In this document: piece after piece, positions 34,188 through 43,252 of the stretch
Layout of the letters: each line of letters starts with the position of its first letter
How positions within the stretch are numbered: position 1 is the first letter of the stretch
Assembly (NCBI RefSeq): GCF_903645315.1
Contig: NZ_CAHJXL010000001.1
Span: forward strand, 1,161,001 to 1,225,000
Direction: 5' to 3'
Length of the DNA: 64,000 nt
DNA from: Victivallis sp. Marseille-Q1083
GTDB taxonomy: Bacteria; Verrucomicrobiota; Lentisphaeria; Victivallales; Victivallaceae
Notes under the pieces: model-generated
Told to the model about the DNA's origin: nothing
The model's input: only the letters and a program-made list of their open reading frames with translations
Databases searched by the model: none
Program-made: the position numbers and the translations under genes

Positions 34188-37100
34188 ATGGCGGATTCTT
34201 TTAATTTAAAACGGATTGATGTGGTCGGCTGGCAATTTATTCTGCTGACCATGCTCGGCAACCTGGCAATCACCAATTTTCTCTACGCCTGGCATCCGGC
34301 CATGACGCCGGCGGGCGTCAGCGTAGGCGTATTATTTTTCGTGCTGGCGCTGTGGCTGGGCATCCAACTGCCGGTACGGCAACTGGAACGGGAAAACCGG
34401 CATGTTTATCTGTACATCGGCCTGGGTTTTGAGTTGTTCGGCATCGGCCTGACCTGGTGCGGCCTGCTGGCCGCCGAGGAATGGCGTATGTTCGGCTGGA
34501 TCGGCGCGGAAGTGTTTTACGCGTTGAGCCTGGCCGCCCTTTTGAGCGGCTTTTACCGCGGCTGGCCGCTCGGCTACCGTTACCGGTATATCTTCCGCCA
34601 ATTGACCTGGCTGCTGCTCGGCGGCTGTATGATTTTCACACTGTTCAGCCTGGCCGCCCTTTATCTCGGCCAGAATGGTTTCACCGGCGGCAAAATACGC
34701 TACGGCATCATCGGGGCCCAATTGCTGCTGCTGGCGGCGGAATGGCTGATGAGCCGTCTGCTGTCCTCCCGGACCCAGGCGACGGAAATGGAAAGAGATG
34801 CCGCCCGGCCCTGGATATTGGAACAGCTGGTGCTGATCCTGCTGGCGGCCGGCACGCCGTTTTTCGCGCTGTTGTTCTGGCACGACTGGCAATGGCTGCA
34901 GCCGGGAGCGATCTTCTTCCTGCTGGGCACCTGGGCCGGGGCGCTGTGGATAAAAATCAGCGCCGGCCCGGTGCTGAATGTCGGCCGCTGGCCGCTGGCG
35001 GTGCTCGGAACGGTCGGCATACTGCTGCTGATGCTGATCTGGCCGGAAACCTTTGCCGGCGCCGCCTGGCTCGGCGGGTTGAGCATGCTGCTCGGCATTT
35101 TTTACGCGCTGGGACTGCTGGCATTGGCGCCGGACGGCCTGAAGCGGGTGCCGTGGCCGCAGCGGGTGACCCGCAGCGCCCGGTTGATCGGCTGCACGAC
35201 GCTCGGCTGCCTCGGCGGCTTGTGGGGCAGACGGCTGGAATTGGCGCCGGAGCTGCTGCCGGCGGGATTTGCCGTCTGGGCCATTTTTCTGCTGACGCTG
35301 TTGTGGCACCGGCCGGATATTTTTCTGCGTTCGGTCATCCTGCTATTGAGCAATACTCTTTACCGGATCAGGCTGCTGGGGATCGACCGGCTGCCGGAAC
35401 ACGGCCCTGCTCTGTTGATCGCCAACCACGTCTCCGTCGTCGATGCACTGCTGGTGATGTGCTGTACGCCGCGACGGGTTTATTTCCTCGTCCACCACTC
35501 CTTCTACAATTTGCCGGGGCTGCACTGGTTTCTGGTGCGCTGCGGCGCGCTGGAGGTGCCGTCCGCCCGTCATCCGAAAAAGATGTGCCGCCTGTTTCAA
35601 AGGGTGCAGCAGTTGCTGACCGCCGGCGAACTGGTCTGCCTGTTTCCGGAAGGCGGCATCACCCGGAACGGCATCATGCAGAATTTCCGGAAAGGCACCC
35701 GGGAAATGCTGCCGGACGAGCGCATTCCGGTCATTCCGCTGCGGTTGGGAATGCAATGGGGCAGCATGTTCGCTTTTTTCAACGGCAAGCTGCGTTTCAT
35801 CCGCCCGCACGAGCTGCCGATTCCCGCTTCGATCACGGTCGGCGAACCGCTCGACCCGAACTTGTCGGCGTACGAGATCCGGCAACGCATTTCGGAGCTT
35901 GGCGCGGATACCGAGACATTGCCGCGCCAAAATGAAATGCCGATCCATACCCATTTCGCCCGGCAGGCCAAACGGCGCCCCTGGCATGCTTCCTTCAAGG
36001 ATTACGGAGCGCCGGCAATCGGCAATTTTTCGTTGCTGGTGCGGGCCCTGCTGTTGAGCCGGGAAATTCGCCGCCTGGCCGGAGACAGCGACTATGTCGG
36101 CGTCATGCTGCCGAACTGCACGGCGGCGGCGACGACGCTGCTGGCGGTCATGTATGCCGACAAAACCCCGGCGGTACTGAATTTCACGGCCGGTGCGGCG
36201 GCCCGCCGGGAAGCGCTGGCGCGCGGCAACATCCGACTGGTGCTGACCAGCCGAAAGTTCCTGGCGAAACTGGCCCTGAAACCGGAACCGGAAATGGTCT
36301 GCCTGGAGGAAATCGCTTCCGGCATCGGCCGCCGGGCCAAATGCGCGGTCATCCTGGCGGCGGCTCTGCTGCCGACCCAATGTCTGATGAAAAAATTCGC
36401 GCCGAAATCGGCGGCGCGGCTGTTCAAACCGGCGGTACTGCTTTTTTCCAGCGGTTCGACCGGCGTCCCCAAAGGCGTCATGCTGTCGCATCACAACATC
36501 AACTGCGACTTTTTCTCCTTCTGGCGGGTGATCGGCTGGCGGAACAGCGACAAACTGATCGGCAATCTGCCGTTGTTTCACTCGTTCGGGCTGACGGTTT
36601 GCTTCTGGGTGTCGGCGATGTCCGGCTGTCAAGTGGTGTACCTGCCCAATCCGCTCGACGGCGTCACGGTCGGCAAATTGCTGGAGGAAGAAAAAATTAC
36701 TCTGATGATGGCAACTCCGACTTTTCTGCAGACTTACATGCGGCGCTGTTCGCGGGAGCAGTTCCGTTCGCTGCGGCTGGTCATCACCGGCGGTGAAAAA
36801 CTCCGGCTTGATATCGCCGACAAATTCAAAGCCGCCACCGGTCTGAGCATCGTCGAAGGGTACGGCTGCACGGAATTGTCGCCGATTGTCTCGATCAACC
36901 TGGCCAGTTCGATTTTCACGCTGGGCAAATGCGCCGGCAAATACGGCAGCATCGGGGTGCCGCTGCCCGGCATTGCGGTAAAAATCGTCGATCCGGACAG
37001 CGGGGAACCGGTGCCGGAAAATCATTCCGGGCTGCTGCTGGTCAAGGGCGGCAACGTGATGATCGGTTATCTGAACGATCCGGAAGCGACCGCGCAGGTC

Positions 37101-37505
37101 ATTCACAACGGCTGGTACAACACCGGCGATATCGCCCGGATGGACTTCGACGGCTACCTGACGATCACCGGCCGGCTCTCCCGGTTCAGCAAAATTTCCG
37201 GCGAAATGGTGCCGCACGAGCTGCTGGAAATCCAGATCAACGAATTGCTGGAAACGGAGGAACGCTGCATCGCGGTCTGCGGCATTCCGGATTCCAGACG
37301 CGGCGAACGGCTGTTGCTGTTTCATTCGCTGCCGTCGCTCGACGTCGATCACATCACCGCCCTGCTGCGTGAACACGGGGTGCCCAATTTGTGGATTCCG
37401 AAAAAGGACGATTTCATTCCGATCGATCATATTCCATTGCTCGGCAACGGCAAACTCGATCTGCAGCAGATCAAGGTGCTGGCCGCCCAAGTGCCGGTGC
37501 AGTAA
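34188..37505 (+). CDS. Membrane protein fused to PlsC acyltransferase and acyl-ACP synthetase (Aas-like)
   Basis: This is a 1105-residue three-part protein. Residues 1 to about 380 hold roughly ten membrane segments. An acyltransferase follows (about 395-575) with the HX4D motif in ANHVSVVDALL and FPEGGITRNG. Then comes an AMP-binding acyl-acid ligase (about 600-1100) with FSSGSTGVPKGVMLSHHN, EGYGCTELSP and GWYNTGDIARMDFDG, and the C-terminal Lys in LGNGKLDL. E. coli Aas has the same acyltransferase-ligase order and re-acylates lysophospholipids; fusions with an N-terminal transporter-like domain are also known. Lysophospholipid uptake and repair is the likely job. The ribosome site is weak. 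Confidence 0.9.
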   Translation: MADSFNLKRIDVVGWQFILLTMLGNLAITNFLYAWHPAMTPAGVSVGVLFFVLALWLGIQLPVRQLERENRHVYLYIGLGFELFGIGLTWCGLLAAEEWRMFGWIGAEVFYALSLAALLSGFYRGWPLGYRYRYIFRQLTWLLLGGCMIFTLFSLAALYLGQNGFTGGKIRYGIIGAQLLLLAAEWLMSRLLSSRTQATEMERDAARPWILEQLVLILLAAGTPFFALLFWHDWQWLQPGAIFFLLGTWAGALWIKISAGPVLNVGRWPLAVLGTVGILLLMLIWPETFAGAAWLGGLSMLLGIFYALGLLALAPDGLKRVPWPQRVTRSARLIGCTTLGCLGGLWGRRLELAPELLPAGFAVWAIFLLTLLWHRPDIFLRSVILLLSNTLYRIRLLGIDRLPEHGPALLIANHVSVVDALLVMCCTPRRVYFLVHHSFYNLPGLHWFLVRCGALEVPSARHPKKMCRLFQRVQQLLTAGELVCLFPEGGITRNGIMQNFRKGTREMLPDERIPVIPLRLGMQWGSMFAFFNGKLRFIRPHELPIPASITVGEPLDPNLSAYEIRQRISELGADTETLPRQNEMPIHTHFARQAKRRPWHASFKDYGAPAIGNFSLLVRALLLSREIRRLAGDSDYVGVMLPNCTAAATTLLAVMYADKTPAVLNFTAGAAARREALARGNIRLVLTSRKFLAKLALKPEPEMVCLEEIASGIGRRAKCAVILAAALLPTQCLMKKFAPKSAARLFKPAVLLFSSGSTGVPKGVMLSHHNINCDFFSFWRVIGWRNSDKLIGNLPLFHSFGLTVCFWVSAMSGCQVVYLPNPLDGVTVGKLLEEEKITLMMATPTFLQTYMRRCSREQFRSLRLVITGGEKLRLDIADKFKAATGLSIVEGYGCTELSPIVSINLASSIFTLGKCAGKYGSIGVPLPGIAVKIVDPDSGEPVPENHSGLLLVKGGNVMIGYLNDPEATAQVIHNGWYNTGDIARMDFDGYLTITGRLSRFSKISGEMVPHELLEIQINELLETEERCIAVCGIPDSRRGERLLLFHSLPSLDVDHITALLREHGVPNLWIPKKDDFIPIDHIPLLGNGKLDLQQIKVLAAQVPVQ

Positions 37506-37562
37506 AAATATCGCCGCCCCGGGCAGGTCCGGAGAAAGCGGCTTCGCCGGCGGCCGGGCAAT

Positions 37563-37591
37563 TTGGCAAAAGCGGCCGATGAGACTATATT
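37563..37591 (+). promoter_or_regulatory. Promoter of the yggL-like gene
   Basis: TTGGCA (37563-37568), 17 bases, TATATT (37586-37591), 36 bases before the start codon; GAAGGAAAG is the ribosome site. Confidence 0.65.
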
Positions 37592-37627
37592 AATTGATTC
37601 CGATGATAAAATTGAAGGAAAGAAACG

Positions 37628-37927
37628 ATGAAAAAACGTTTGCGGAAAAAATTGCAAGTCGGGGAATTTTTTGTGCCGGCTTTTACCCTGGAAGCGACGC
37701 TGAAGGAGCTGGATGACGCGGAAATGGATCAGTTGTACGATCGTTTCATCGAACTGCTGCAGGCGCAGGAGCTGAGATGTTACGGCGGCTGGTGTGATGA
37801 ACATCTTTATATGACGATCTCCACCGGGCCGGTCGGCCATGACAATGAAGAACGGCGGCTGCGTTTCCTGGAATCGCTCGGCTCGCTCCAAGAAATTGTC
37901 AGTTTCAATGCCAGTGAACTGGGATAA
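37628..37927 (+). CDS. YggL-like (DUF469) protein
   Basis: This 99-residue protein resembles E. coli YggL, a small protein reported to bind the 50S ribosome. The shared features are the basic start KKRLRKKLQVGEF, an alpha/beta layout, and LRFLESLGSLQEIVSFNASEL near the end. Similarity in the middle is weak, so the assignment is moderate. It overlaps the metallophosphoesterase gene by 20 bases, so the two are translated together. Confidence 0.65.
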   Translation: MKKRLRKKLQVGEFFVPAFTLEATLKELDDAEMDQLYDRFIELLQAQELRCYGGWCDEHLYMTISTGPVGHDNEERRLRFLESLGSLQEIVSFNASELG

Positions 37928-38768
37928 GACCGAAAAGCTGCGGGCGCCGGCCGGCAATTGGCAACAGCGCTGCCGCCGGCAACTGGAACGCTGGCTGTTC
38001 GCTTCCTTCAATGAAATTCTGATCCGGCAGACGACGTTGGAATTGAATCATTTCGGCAATGGCAAGCTGGATGGTTTGCGCGTCGTGGCGCTCAGTGACC
38101 TGCATGCCCGGGATTGGCATGTCGGCGAAGGTTTTCTGGCGTCATTGATCGAAGCGGTCAACCGGCGGCAACCGGACCTGATCTTTCTGCTGGGCGACTA
38201 CGTCGACCGTCATGGCGACGAAGCAATTTCCCCGGAGGAAATTGCCGCCTGGCTGGGCAAATTCAAAGCCCGCTACGGAATCTTGGCCGTGCTGGGCAAC
38301 CATGATATTCATTGTGGCAAACTCCGGCTGATGCAGGCATTGAGCGCGAACGGCATCGACGTATTGAGCGATTCCAGCCGGACCTTATCGATTGGAGACC
38401 ATAAATTGCAGATTGCCGGAGCCGCCGAATTGTGGACCGAAGCGACAGTGCCGGGTCATATGCTTCACCGCTTGAATCCGGCGGTGCCGACCATCGTTTT
38501 GACCCATGCGCCGGACTTGTTCAAAAGCCTGCCGCCGTGGATTGCATTGACTCTGGCCGGCCATACCCATGCCGGGCAGGTGCGCTTGCCGTGGTTGAAA
38601 CGTTTTGTCATTCCTTCTCAAATTCCGGAACGTTACGATTACGGGATTTTCCGGGATCGGGAAAAAACACTGGTGGTAAGCGCCGGAATCGGAACCAGTC
38701 GTTTGCCGTTGCGAATCAATTGCCCGCCGGAAATTCTGGAATTGACTTTAAAAAATAAAAAAAGCTAA
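37908..38768 (+). CDS. Calcineurin-like metallophosphoesterase
   Basis: This is a two-metal phosphoesterase of 286 residues, of the YkuE/YaeI group. All family motifs are present in order: LSDLHARD, LLGDYVDR, LGNHDIH, VLTHAPD and GHTHAGQ. The N-terminal 40 residues are basic and amphipathic (QRCRRQLERWLFASF) and may contact the membrane. The start at 37908 lies inside the preceding gene; the reading frame is open further up but overlaps more of it. Relatives act on lipid A precursors or other phospholipids; the substrate is not known here. The stop codon lies in the first bases of the tandem 222-bp element. Confidence 0.9.
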   Translation: MPVNWDKTEKLRAPAGNWQQRCRRQLERWLFASFNEILIRQTTLELNHFGNGKLDGLRVVALSDLHARDWHVGEGFLASLIEAVNRRQPDLIFLLGDYVDRHGDEAISPEEIAAWLGKFKARYGILAVLGNHDIHCGKLRLMQALSANGIDVLSDSSRTLSIGDHKLQIAGAAELWTEATVPGHMLHRLNPAVPTIVLTHAPDLFKSLPPWIALTLAGHTHAGQVRLPWLKRFVIPSQIPERYDYGIFRDREKTLVVSAGIGTSRLPLRINCPPEILELTLKNKKS

Positions 38769-38985
38769 CGCAACGGGTCGCACCCGGACGCGGTCCAGCG
38801 GGCGGATTCCGCTGGGCGCACAGATCCAATGTGCGAAGCTAATTCCGAGAAGCGCCGGTATCTCCGGCGCTTACCTCAAGCCCACCGGGCGAACGACGAC
38901 CGTCAACGGCGGTACTCAAGATTTCAGCGGCTGGCTGAAATCGCGAAGCGTGTGGGCGGGAATGTCGTTGAACCTAATAAAAAAA
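38764..38985. repeat. 222-bp hairpin element, copy 1
   Basis: The unit has three successive perfect hairpins: CCAGCGG/CCGCTGG, CGCACA/TGTGCG and AAGCGCCGG/CCGGCGCTT. Copy 2 follows directly with only a few changes. There is no convincing coding frame. Confidence 0.9.
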
Positions 38986-39207
38986 GCTAACGCAACGGGT
39001 CGCACCCGGACGCGGTCCAGCGGGCGGATTCCGCTGGGCGCACAGATCCAATGTGCGAAGCTAATTCCAAGAAGCGCCGGTATCTCCGGCGCTTACCTCA
39101 AGCCCACCGGGCGAACGACGACCGTCAACGGCGGTATTCAAGATTTCAGCGGCTGGCTGAAATCGCGAAGCGTGTGGGCGGGAATGTCGTTGCTCCAAAT
39201 AAAAAAA
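38986..39207. repeat. 222-bp hairpin element, copy 2
   Basis: This tandem copy starts GCTAACGCAACGGGTCGC like copy 1. Differences include G to A in the AGAAGC region and C to T in GGTACTC. Most of both hairpin arms is unchanged. The copy runs into the bidirectional terminator. Confidence 0.9.
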
Positions 39208-39235
39208 TAATCGCACTTAGTACGATTATTTTTTT
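39201..39235. terminator. Bidirectional terminator
   Basis: AAAAAAATAATCG and CGATTATTTTTTT are perfect complements with a 9-base loop. It serves the plus-strand phosphoesterase/element transcript and the minus-strand GDPD gene. Confidence 0.9.
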
Positions 39236-39245
39236 ATTTCTACAA

Positions 39246-40118
39246 TCAGTCTTCGATACTTACGCGGTCCCATTCCGCCGCCATCCGCTTCGAACAGTCA
39301 GTCGTAATCGAATCGGCACCGCGCTCCACCAGAATTTTGGCGGTCTTGGTATCGTTGATCGTCCAGAAGTGCATTTCGAAACCGGCATCTTTTACTTTGG
39401 CAATATAGTCGGCATCGACACAGAGATTTTCCGCATAGCAGTCGGCTCCCGTAACATCGAGCTCCTTCAACATCGAAATCAATTTTTCAGCCGACGGCTC
39501 CGGCTTGCCATCCTTGTCATAGATGCCCAGCAAGAACAACGTGCGGTTGTCCGGCAACACCTGACGGACGCGTTTCAGCTCGTCGCCGCTGAAAGAGATG
39601 AAAGTAATCTGATCCAAACGGGTGCCGGAGCCCTCGAATGCCCGGGTAAACGCCTCGGCGAAACCATCGCCGACACTCTTGATCTCGACAAAAATATGAC
39701 CGTCCGGCGGCAGGGTCGCCAATACTTCCCGCAAACTCGGAATGCGGCACTGATACCACTCCGGACCTTTCCAACTCCCGGCATCCAGTTCGCGCAGCTC
39801 GGCAAACGTCCAATCACTGATTTTGCCCGGCACGCCGGTCGTACGCTTGGTATCGCCGTCATGATCGCAAACCATCACGCCGTCTTTGGTCAAATAAACG
39901 TCGGTTTCCACCCCCCAGGCCGCATTGTTGCGCCAGGCCAGTTCATAAGCTTCCACCGTGTTCTCCGGTGCCGTGATCGATTCACCGCGGTGAGCGACAA
40001 ATTTGACCGGGCGTTCGCTGCGCGGCACATAACCGCATTTGCAGTTGCCGGACGCACAGCCGGCCGCCGCCAACAACATGGCCGCACCGACGAAGGAGAA
40101 CAGTGTTGCTTTCTTCAT
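39246..40118 (-). CDS. Glycerophosphodiester phosphodiesterase lipoprotein
   Basis: This enzyme hydrolyses glycerophosphodiesters to glycerol-3-phosphate and an alcohol. The protein is 290 residues. A signal peptide ends in the lipobox AAGC, so it is lipid-anchored outside the cytoplasm. Catalytic GDPD motifs are FVAHRGESITAPENT, VETDVYLTKDGVMVCDHD and IFVEIKS; the C-terminal FWTINDT is also typical. The promoter is at 40199-40227 and a large hairpin lies in its untranslated leader. Confidence 0.93.
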   Translation of the reverse strand: MKKATLFSFVGAAMLLAAAGCASGNCKCGYVPRSERPVKFVAHRGESITAPENTVEAYELAWRNNAAWGVETDVYLTKDGVMVCDHDGDTKRTTGVPGKISDWTFAELRELDAGSWKGPEWYQCRIPSLREVLATLPPDGHIFVEIKSVGDGFAEAFTRAFEGSGTRLDQITFISFSGDELKRVRQVLPDNRTLFLLGIYDKDGKPEPSAEKLISMLKELDVTGADCYAENLCVDADYIAKVKDAGFEMHFWTINDTKTAKILVERGADSITTDCSKRMAAEWDRVSIED

Positions 40119-40153
40119 GAGATTTTCCCTTGTTTAAACGTTTCAACACTTCC

Positions 40154-40184
40154 GGACAGCGCTGAAAACCTTTTCACGCTGTCC
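40154..40184 (-). promoter_or_regulatory. Hairpin in the 5' untranslated leader of the GDPD gene
   Basis: On the minus strand GGACAGCG-TGAAAA and TTTTCA-G-CGCTGTCC fold into an almost perfect 14-bp stem. No T run follows. It lies between the promoter and the ribosome site, so it may be an operator or an RNA control element. Confidence 0.5.
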
Positions 40185-40198
40185 AACAGAAATAATCT

Positions 40199-40227
40199 AT
40201 TATGATACCGACGGCGTCAATTTTCAA
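40199..40227 (-). promoter_or_regulatory. Promoter of the GDPD gene
   Basis: On the minus strand TTGAAA (40227-40222), 17 bases, CATAAT (40204-40199). Confidence 0.55.
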
Positions 40228-40255
40228 GTCACGGAACGCCGAAATCCGCCAATAT

Positions 40256-41437
40256 TTACTCCTCCCGGAGTCCGTTGCGGTAAATCGACTGCACCAACCC
40301 GAGCGAAGCCATCCCGGCCATCGTAAAGGAACCGCCATAGCTGATGAACGGCAGCGGAATGCCGGTCACCGGCGTCAGACCGATGCTCATCCCCATATTG
40401 ATGAAGCCGTGCGTGATGAAAACCATCGCAACCCCAACCCCAATATAGCGGCCAAAAGGATCCGGCGTCAGATAAGCAGTCCGCAGGATGCTGTAAATCA
40501 ACAATAACTGGGCCGCAATCAGCGCCATGACACCGGCAAAGCCGATCTCTTCGGCCACCACCGAAAAAATAAAATCGTTGTTGGATACCGTACGCGGCAG
40601 GAAGCCGAGCACATTCTGCGTCCCCCGCCCGACGCCTTTGCCCCACAGCCCGCCGGAACCGACCGCCAGCCGGGATTGATGCTGGTTATAGCCGTAATTG
40701 GTGGGGTCCCGCTCCGGGTCGAGAAAAATCAGAATCCGCTCGCGCTGATATTTCTTCAACTCCGGCAGAATCGGCTTGATGCTCAACATCTCATTGGCAA
40801 CCACGCCGCCGACCAGCACCACCAGCGTGACGACGATCGCGATGATGGTGCGCCAACGCAATTCGGAAACAAACACCATGCCGGCAGCCACCGGCACCAA
40901 TACCGCCGCAGTTCCGATATCCTCCTTGGCGATCAATAGAAAAGGCACGGCGAAAACCACCCCGAACAACAGAAAATGCGTGAATTTATTGATATGAAAA
41001 AGATGATTGCTCAGCAATGCCGCCAGTGCGACAATCACCACCGGCTTGGCAAATTCCGACGGCTGCAGCCGCAAACCGAGCGGCTTGATTTCAAACCAGT
41101 TGACCGCGCCGTTGACCTCGACGCCAAACAGCAGCACCACCATCAGCGCCCCCAGCGCCAGCAGATAGCCCAGCCAGGAAATCGGCAGCCACTGCCGGTA
41201 ATTGATCCCGGCAGCCATTACCCAGAGACTGGTCCCCATGACGATCCAGCGGATCTGGCGCTGAAAAAAAGAGTTGCCGGATTGCTGGTCGGTCGACCAG
41301 ATGAACGTCAATCCCACGCCGAGCAGGAACAGCATGGCCGCAATCTGCAGCCAATCATAGCCGGCCAGATATCCCCGGACCGCCGGCCACAGTGCGCCCT
41401 CCTGAGGCGCCTCGGCTTGTATCGTGCGAATTTTCAT
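40256..41437 (-). CDS. rodA: RodA, SEDS peptidoglycan glycosyltransferase
   Basis: This membrane enzyme polymerises peptidoglycan during cell elongation together with a class B penicillin-binding protein. The protein is 393 residues with about ten membrane segments. SEDS features include LQPSEFAKP, LIAKEDIGTAAV (where many family members have a P-D pair), VGSGGLWGKGVGRGTQN, VSNNDFIFSVVAEEIGF and TGIPLPFISYGGS. It reads more like RodA than FtsW because of the KYQRERILIFLDPERDP stretch and its context without division genes. mreB, mreC and a PBP2 gene are not in the window. It lies downstream of purA, with a terminator between. Confidence 0.93.
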   Translation of the reverse strand: MKIRTIQAEAPQEGALWPAVRGYLAGYDWLQIAAMLFLLGVGLTFIWSTDQQSGNSFFQRQIRWIVMGTSLWVMAAGINYRQWLPISWLGYLLALGALMVVLLFGVEVNGAVNWFEIKPLGLRLQPSEFAKPVVIVALAALLSNHLFHINKFTHFLLFGVVFAVPFLLIAKEDIGTAAVLVPVAAGMVFVSELRWRTIIAIVVTLVVLVGGVVANEMLSIKPILPELKKYQRERILIFLDPERDPTNYGYNQHQSRLAVGSGGLWGKGVGRGTQNVLGFLPRTVSNNDFIFSVVAEEIGFAGVMALIAAQLLLIYSILRTAYLTPDPFGRYIGVGVAMVFITHGFINMGMSIGLTPVTGIPLPFISYGGSFTMAGMASLGLVQSIYRNGLREE

Positions 41438-41452
41438 GCCAACCCATAAATC

Positions 41453-41491
41453 AAAAAAGGCCCGGCGCAGACAATTTTGCGCTCCGGGCCC
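41453..41491 (-). terminator. Rho-independent terminator after purA
   Basis: On the minus strand GGCCCGG / CCGGGCC with inner GCGCA / TGCGC is followed by six T. It separates purA from rodA. Confidence 0.88.
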
Positions 41492-41524
41492 TGCTCATTC
41501 TGACCACCCCACCGGTTCGCCGGC

Positions 41525-42796
41525 TCAACGCCAGAACGTCTGTTCCCGTTTCGGACCGACCGAGATGATCGCCACTTCCGCCTCGACCAGTTCGGCCATC
41601 CGGTCCAAATACTTCCGGGCATTTTCCGGCAAATCGTCCCAACTGCGCGCCTCGGTGGTGCTCTCCTTCCAGCCCGGCATCGATTCATAACGCGGTTTCA
41701 CCCGGGCCAGCATATCGGCCGCCACCGGCATATCGGCAGTGACCGTCCCATCGATCTCGTAGGAGGTACAGATTTTCAACTCCTCCAGACCGTCGAGGAC
41801 ATCCAGTTTGGTGATCGCCAGCTTATCAACCCCGTTGATCATGCAGGAGTAACTCGACGCCACCGCATCGAACCAGCCGCAACGCCGCGGCCGGCCGGTC
41901 GTCGCCCCGAATTCACCGCCGGCATTGCGCAGCTCGTCGCCGGTCGCGTCCAGCAATTCGGTCGGAAACGGCCCTTCCCCGACCCGGGTGGTGTAGGCTT
42001 TCATAACCCCCCAGACGGTGCCGACGTGCTTCGGCGCGATCCCGGCCCCGGTACAGGCTCCGCCGGTGGTCGTATTGCTGCTGGTGACGAACGGATAGGT
42101 GCCGTGGTCGATATCCAGCAGCGCCCCCTGGGCGCCTTCGCAGAGAATTTTCTTCCCGGCCTTGATCGACCGGTTGACGCTGACGACCGTATCCCTGACA
42201 AACGGCGCCAGATAGATCGCCGCCTCCCTGACCTTCGCCCATTCGGCGTCAATATCCAGCGTCGTCGCTCCGGCTTCCCGGAACAACCGATTGTATTTCT
42301 CGGCCTGGCCGCGGAACAGCGTTTCCAGATTGGCCAGATTCTGCAACTGGGCGCCCCGGATGCCGGTCCGTCCCGCCTTGTCGGCGTAAGCCGGCCCGAT
42401 GCCGCGTTTTGTCGTGCCGATCTTATGGTTTTCGCCCAAAGCCGCTTCCTCCAACGCGTCGGCCGCCTGGTGGTAAGCGAAAATCAAATGCGCCTTGTTG
42501 CTCAACTCGATGGTCGAAATATCCAGCCCGCGCGCCGCCAGCGCCTGCATTTCCTGCATCAAACCGACCGGATCGACGACCAGGCCGTTGCCGATAATGC
42601 AGGAAACGCCGGGACGGAAGATTCCGGACGGCACCAGATGCAGCACATATTTCTCCGTACCGATCTCGACCGTATGCCCGGCATTGTTGCCACCTTGAAA
42701 ACGCACGACCATATCGACGTCCCGCGTCAGCACATCGATCAGTTTTCCTTTTCCCTCATCTCCCCACTGGGTGCCCACCAGAATATCTACAGGCAT
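41525..42796 (-). CDS. purA: Adenylosuccinate synthetase
   Basis: PurA joins IMP and aspartate using GTP, the first committed step to AMP. The 423-residue protein has the P-loop-like GTQWGDEGKGKLIDVL, GGNNAGHT, the IGTTKRGIGPAYADK signature, CEGAQGALLDIDHGTYPFV and TTTGRPRRCGWFD. The start MPVDILVG at 42796 has AAGGAAAT upstream; an upstream ATG at 42817 adds seven residues without support. A strong terminator follows the gene. Confidence 0.97.
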   Translation of the reverse strand: MPVDILVGTQWGDEGKGKLIDVLTRDVDMVVRFQGGNNAGHTVEIGTEKYVLHLVPSGIFRPGVSCIIGNGLVVDPVGLMQEMQALAARGLDISTIELSNKAHLIFAYHQAADALEEAALGENHKIGTTKRGIGPAYADKAGRTGIRGAQLQNLANLETLFRGQAEKYNRLFREAGATTLDIDAEWAKVREAAIYLAPFVRDTVVSVNRSIKAGKKILCEGAQGALLDIDHGTYPFVTSSNTTTGGACTGAGIAPKHVGTVWGVMKAYTTRVGEGPFPTELLDATGDELRNAGGEFGATTGRPRRCGWFDAVASSYSCMINGVDKLAITKLDVLDGLEELKICTSYEIDGTVTADMPVAADMLARVKPRYESMPGWKESTTEARSWDDLPENARKYLDRMAELVEAEVAIISVGPKREQTFWR

Positions 42797-42934
42797 TGCT
42801 AATTTCCTTAATCTCAACTGGTTTTATTCCAAAAACGAACATCTGAAACAAAGTGTTAAGATAGCATTTCAAACCACAAAAAGCAAACTGCCGGAAGAAT
42901 AAATCTCTGATCTCCCCCACCAGCGGCGGCCGGA

Positions 42935-43138
42935 TCATTTTTCCAGCCGGAGGATTGCGGGCACGCCGGTGACGGTGAGATGCGGAATGGTGATCAGGCC
43001 GTCGGCATCGGCGGCAGCCGAACCGGACCGGGAGCCGAACGTCCAGCGCACCGTCTCGGCCGGAACAACGCGGAACTGCTGAAGCCGCCACGGCGAAAAT
43101 TCCCGCCAGAAACAAGACGGCAAGAGAGAGAATTCATT
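42935..43138 (-). pseudogene. Remnant of a secreted-protein gene
   Basis: The 456-base gap between purA and the regulator gene holds a decayed gene on the minus strand. The ATG at 43138 gives MNS, and in another frame a clean signal peptide follows (LSLAVLFLAGIFAVAASAVP). One more CT in the short CT run (about 43124-43132) would join them. About 25 codons later a third frame gives a sensible C-terminus (ETVRWTFGSRSGSAA, then GLITIPHLTVTGVPAILRLE and a stop at 42935). So the two ends of a secreted enzyme or binding protein appear to be left after internal deletion and small shifts. Confidence 0.5.
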
Positions 43139-43252
43139 TCACGGTTGATACCTTTCTTGAAAGAATCATATTCCCGGCGGCAGTTTCGCGCGCGGGAAAA
43201 ATCGCAGACGCCCGCATTGCGGGCGATCGATGTAAAAATTGTCGGCGGCGTC

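Noticed and set aside
38950-40205. Plus-strand frames through the 222-bp repeats and opposite the GDPD gene
   Set aside because: They cross the repeats and terminator and run antisense to a lipoprotein gene with clear catalytic motifs.
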